Shown here piece after piece: positions 62,087 to 64,000 of a stretch of DNA of 64,000 bases (position 1 is its first letter; each line of letters opens with the position of its first letter). The translations under genes were made by a program, and so were the position numbers. The notes below the pieces were generated by a model. It did not search any database, had not been told where the DNA came from, and saw only the letters and a list, made by a program, of their open reading frames with translations. The DNA is taken from positions 62,001 to 126,000 of the forward strand of contig NZ_FOJM01000015.1 in assembly GCF_900111825.1 (NCBI RefSeq), in the 5' to 3' direction. The stretch is from Pedobacter suwonensis (GTDB taxonomy: Bacteria; Bacteroidota; Bacteroidia; Sphingobacteriales; Sphingobacteriaceae).

Positions 62087-62392
62087 GGGATTTGTTTTGT
62101 GTTGCCAAAAGTATTGTTTTTTCTTTAATTAAGCTGAAAGACGAAAGGTAAAAGACCAAAGCAATCTCAGACTAAAATCATTTTTCATACTGATGTGGCT
62201 TTAATCTTTTTGCTTTAAGCTTCTGCCTTATTTCATTTTTCTCTTTAGATTTCCAATCTAAAATTCTATCTTTGTACCCCGAAATGGACGGGATATCTTC
62301 ATCTTTTTTTGTACTCTGCAACTACGGTTTTAATGCCGAAAGCCATTCTTTTTTCAACTCTTTTTTAAATCAAAATCCATATTGTAATTACC
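62087..62392. other. Divergent spacer between panB and carA
   Basis: The 306-base AT-rich spacer holds a TATCTTTG box (62,267-62,274) for carA and no RNA gene or riboswitch that I can recognise. A leader of about 110 nt would precede carA. Nothing else stands out. Confidence 0.5.
62267..62274 (+). promoter_or_regulatory. -7 box of carA
   Basis: TATCTTTG matches TAnnTTTG. The expected transcript start near 62,280 gives a leader of ~110 nt. A -33 TTG is not exact (TTTAG at 62,244). Confidence 0.55.
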
Positions 62393-63505
62393 ATGACTAA
62401 CTACACCAAGTTACCTGCGATTTTATTACTGGCCGATGGCACGGTTTTTTACGGCAAAGCGGCCGGGAAAATTGGAACTACTACCGGCGAAATTTGTTTT
62501 AATACCGGGATGACAGGTTACCAGGAAATTTTCACCGATCCAAGTTACTTTGGACAGATAATGGTTACCACAAATGCACATATTGGTAATTATGGTATCC
62601 ACAAAGATGAAATCGAATCGGGATCAATCAAAATTGCTGGTTTGGTTTGTAAAAATTACAATATCATTTACAGCCGTAAAGAAGCTACCGAATCTATTCA
62701 GGATTATTTTCAGAACGATAACCTGGTTGCTATTGCAGATATCGATACACGTGCATTGGTGCGCCATATCAGAGACAAAGGTGCCATGAATGCGATTATT
62801 TCTTCAGAAATCACTGATTTGGAAGAATTAAAACAAAAATTAGCTGAAGTACCTTCAATGGAAGGTTTAGAGCTTTCTTCTAAAGTAAGCACCAGCGAAC
62901 CATACTTTTATGGCAATCCTGAGGCGAGCTTGAAAGTAGCAGCACTTGATTTAGGCATCAAGAAAAACATTTTGCGCAGCTTTGAAAACCGCGACATCTA
63001 TGTTCAGGTTTTTCCGGCTAAAACCACTTTTGCCGAAATGGAAAAATTTAGCCCTGATGGTTACTTTATTTCAAACGGCCCCGGCGATCCTTCGGTAATG
63101 CCTTATGCAGTGGAAACGATCAAAGAAATTTTAGCAGTTGACAAGCCATTATTCGGAATCTGTTTAGGTCACCAACTATTGGCCGAAGCTAACGGTATCG
63201 GCACCATGAAAATGTTTAATGGTCACCGTGGCTTAAACCATCCGGTTAAAAACATCATCAAAAACCACTGCGAGGTTACCTCACAGAACCATGGTTTTGG
63301 TGTAATACCTGATGAAGTTAGAAACTCTGACAAGGTAGAAATTACACATGTTAACTTAAACGATAAATCAATTGAGGGCATCCGTGTTAAAGGCAAAAAA
63401 GCATTCTCGGTTCAATATCACCCAGAATCTTCTCCAGGTCCACACGATTCACGTTACTTATTTGATGATTTTGTTGAGGTAATGAAAGGTGAATTAGCCT
63501 GGTAA
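62393..63505 (+). CDS. carA: Carbamoyl-phosphate synthase small subunit
   Basis: CarA releases ammonia from glutamine for carbamoyl phosphate, used in pyrimidine and arginine synthesis. The 370-residue protein has the N-terminal CarA domain with F-N-T-G-M-T-G-Y-Q-E (about residues 37-46). The class I amidotransferase domain has Cys257 in G-I-C-L-G-H-Q and His343/Glu345 in Y-H-P-E-S-S-P-G-P. F-N-G-H-R-G-L-N-H-P-V is the expected loop. The large subunit gene is not next to it; a strong terminator follows. Confidence 0.96.
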   Translation: MTNYTKLPAILLLADGTVFYGKAAGKIGTTTGEICFNTGMTGYQEIFTDPSYFGQIMVTTNAHIGNYGIHKDEIESGSIKIAGLVCKNYNIIYSRKEATESIQDYFQNDNLVAIADIDTRALVRHIRDKGAMNAIISSEITDLEELKQKLAEVPSMEGLELSSKVSTSEPYFYGNPEASLKVAALDLGIKKNILRSFENRDIYVQVFPAKTTFAEMEKFSPDGYFISNGPGDPSVMPYAVETIKEILAVDKPLFGICLGHQLLAEANGIGTMKMFNGHRGLNHPVKNIIKNHCEVTSQNHGFGVIPDEVRNSDKVEITHVNLNDKSIEGIRVKGKKAFSVQYHPESSPGPHDSRYLFDDFVEVMKGELAW

Positions 63506-63530
63506 AAAATTATTTTTTATATAAAGTATT

Positions 63531-63568
63531 AAAACACTGCTCATTTCTATTGGCAGTGTTTTTTTTAT
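63531..63568 (+). terminator. Rho-independent terminator of carA
   Basis: AAAACACTGC (63531-63540) pairs with GCAGTGTTTT (63553-63562) over a twelve-base loop, followed by a long T-run. It lies 25 nt after the carA stop codon. Confidence 0.93.
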
Positions 63569-63577
63569 TTAAATTAG

Positions 63578-63823
63578 AATTTTCTAGGCACTTACTTTGA
63601 AAAAAAGATACCGGGTTACCAAAATCCCGAGAAACAAAGGTTGCAATATGACTGCATTTATAGAAAATCATATGCTATGCCGAGCAATAAAATCCAAACC
63701 AGTGATACATTCATTTTTTCAAAAAAATAATATTGTTTTGATGAAGCTTTTAATCAGGCAAAAAAACAACTACAAAACAGATTCGATAAATTAAAACATT
63801 ATAATTGCAACCCTAAAAAATAA
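63578..63823 (+). pseudogene. Possible decayed coding fragment with an in-frame stop
   Basis: One frame reads protein-like through a single TAA: 63,578-63,727 gives text such as P-G-Y-Q-N-P-E-K-Q-R-L-Q-Y-D, and after TAA at 63,728-63,730 the same frame continues as F-D-E-A-F-N-Q-A-K-K-Q-L-Q-N-R-F-D-K to a double stop at 63,821. There is no good start codon (only a TTG in another frame at 63,597, opening an unlikely 65-codon ORF). It may be a remnant of a small gene. The remaining spacer bases hold nothing else recognisable. Confidence 0.3.
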
Positions 63824-63925
63824 TAAGTGATGGTTTACCTACCTTAAACATCATTTTACCGACATTTTCATCAATGTATTCAAAAATTCATTCCCTATTC
63901 ATTTAAAGCTCCTTACATTCGCAAT

Positions 63926-64000
63926 ATGGAAACAAAAAAAGCCATTATCAGCGTTAAAGACCTGGTAAAAAAATATGATGATTTTGTAGCCGTTCAAGGG
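63926..64000 (+). CDS. ABC transporter ATP-binding protein, N-terminal fragment cut by the window
   Basis: An ATG at 63926 opens a frame of 25 codons to the window end. The product starts with M-E-T-K-K-A-I-I-S-V-K-D-L-V-K-K-Y and ends in F-V-A-V-Q-G, the usual beginning of ABC-transporter ATPases just before the Walker A region. Walker motifs lie beyond the window, so the identification rests on the N-terminal pattern. The transported substrate is not readable. Confidence 0.7.
   Translation, partial: METKKAIISVKDLVKKYDDFVAVQG

Noticed and set aside
62267..62392. The ~110-nt carA leader as a riboswitch or attenuator
   Set aside because: I could not find a stable paired structure, a leader peptide or a known motif. 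It is only a long leader.
63597..63794. A 65-codon plus-strand ORF starting with TTG after carA
   Set aside because: Its product has no recognisable pattern, it starts with a TTG directly behind the terminator T-run, and another frame in the same place looks more like former coding sequence.

Overview
The window is chromosomal DNA of a Bacteroidota bacterium, most likely a Sphingobacteriaceae member close to Pedobacter. This is inferred from gene content and signals, since no database was searched. Supporting signs are TonB-dependent receptors, DUF-type outer-membrane barrels, a PorT homologue and a type IX sorting domain, split transketolase subunits, -7 boxes of the TAnnTTTG type, few Shine-Dalgarno sequences, and AT-rich spacers full of short repeats. 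No rRNA, tRNA, CRISPR array, prophage or classical IS element was recognised.

Layout. 1-8,150: an amino-acid permease (-), then a membrane pyrophosphatase, a second permease, a porin and a MarC protein (+). 8,150-8,600: two hairpin repeats around a possible 35-residue peptide. 8,600-18,000: mainly housekeeping genes on the minus strand (RNA cytosine methyltransferase, periplasmic-binding lipoprotein, guaA, dCMP deaminase, sugar MFS, purF) plus one plus-strand LysE exporter. 18,100-25,035: a tight four-gene operon (TonB-dependent receptor, DUF4876-like lipoprotein, outer-membrane barrel, di-haem cytochrome c peroxidase) behind two Fur-like palindromes. 25,270-34,400: a minus-strand envelope cluster (murI, two Skp/OmpH chaperones, bamA, uppS, DUF6089-like barrel, NAD kinase, CBS protein, alpha/beta hydrolase). 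34,500-41,130: yqeY-like, SDR, porT, ubiE, engB, a UbiA prenyltransferase and an M3 oligoendopeptidase. 41,130-49,400: an MFS exporter, a long APC permease, a frameshifted gene, a REP-associated tyrosine transposase between its REP hairpins, kup with a 50-codon partner gene, and a minimal type IX cargo protein. 49,460-60,260: FAH-family hydrolase, M23 peptidase, Bcp peroxiredoxin, two transketolase subunits, an ECF sigma/membrane protein/periplasmic protein module, a class III aminotransferase, a two-component system and a lipoprotein. 60,400-64,000: RluA-type pseudouridine synthase, panB, carA, a possible gene remnant, and the start of an ABC-transporter ATPase.

How the genes fit together. 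murI, uppS, the Skp proteins and BamA all serve wall and outer-membrane assembly, and PorT and the sorting-domain protein belong to the type IX secretion route. UbiE and the UbiA protein suggest quinone synthesis. The most notable candidate system is the Fur-like-controlled receptor/lipoprotein/barrel/di-haem peroxidase operon. Second is the sigma factor module, whose membrane partner carries a thrice-repeated F-x-VP-x-x-YF motif. Third is the RAYT/REP unit. Many spacers also hold locally stuttering short phrases or long hairpins that the gene annotation does not explain.
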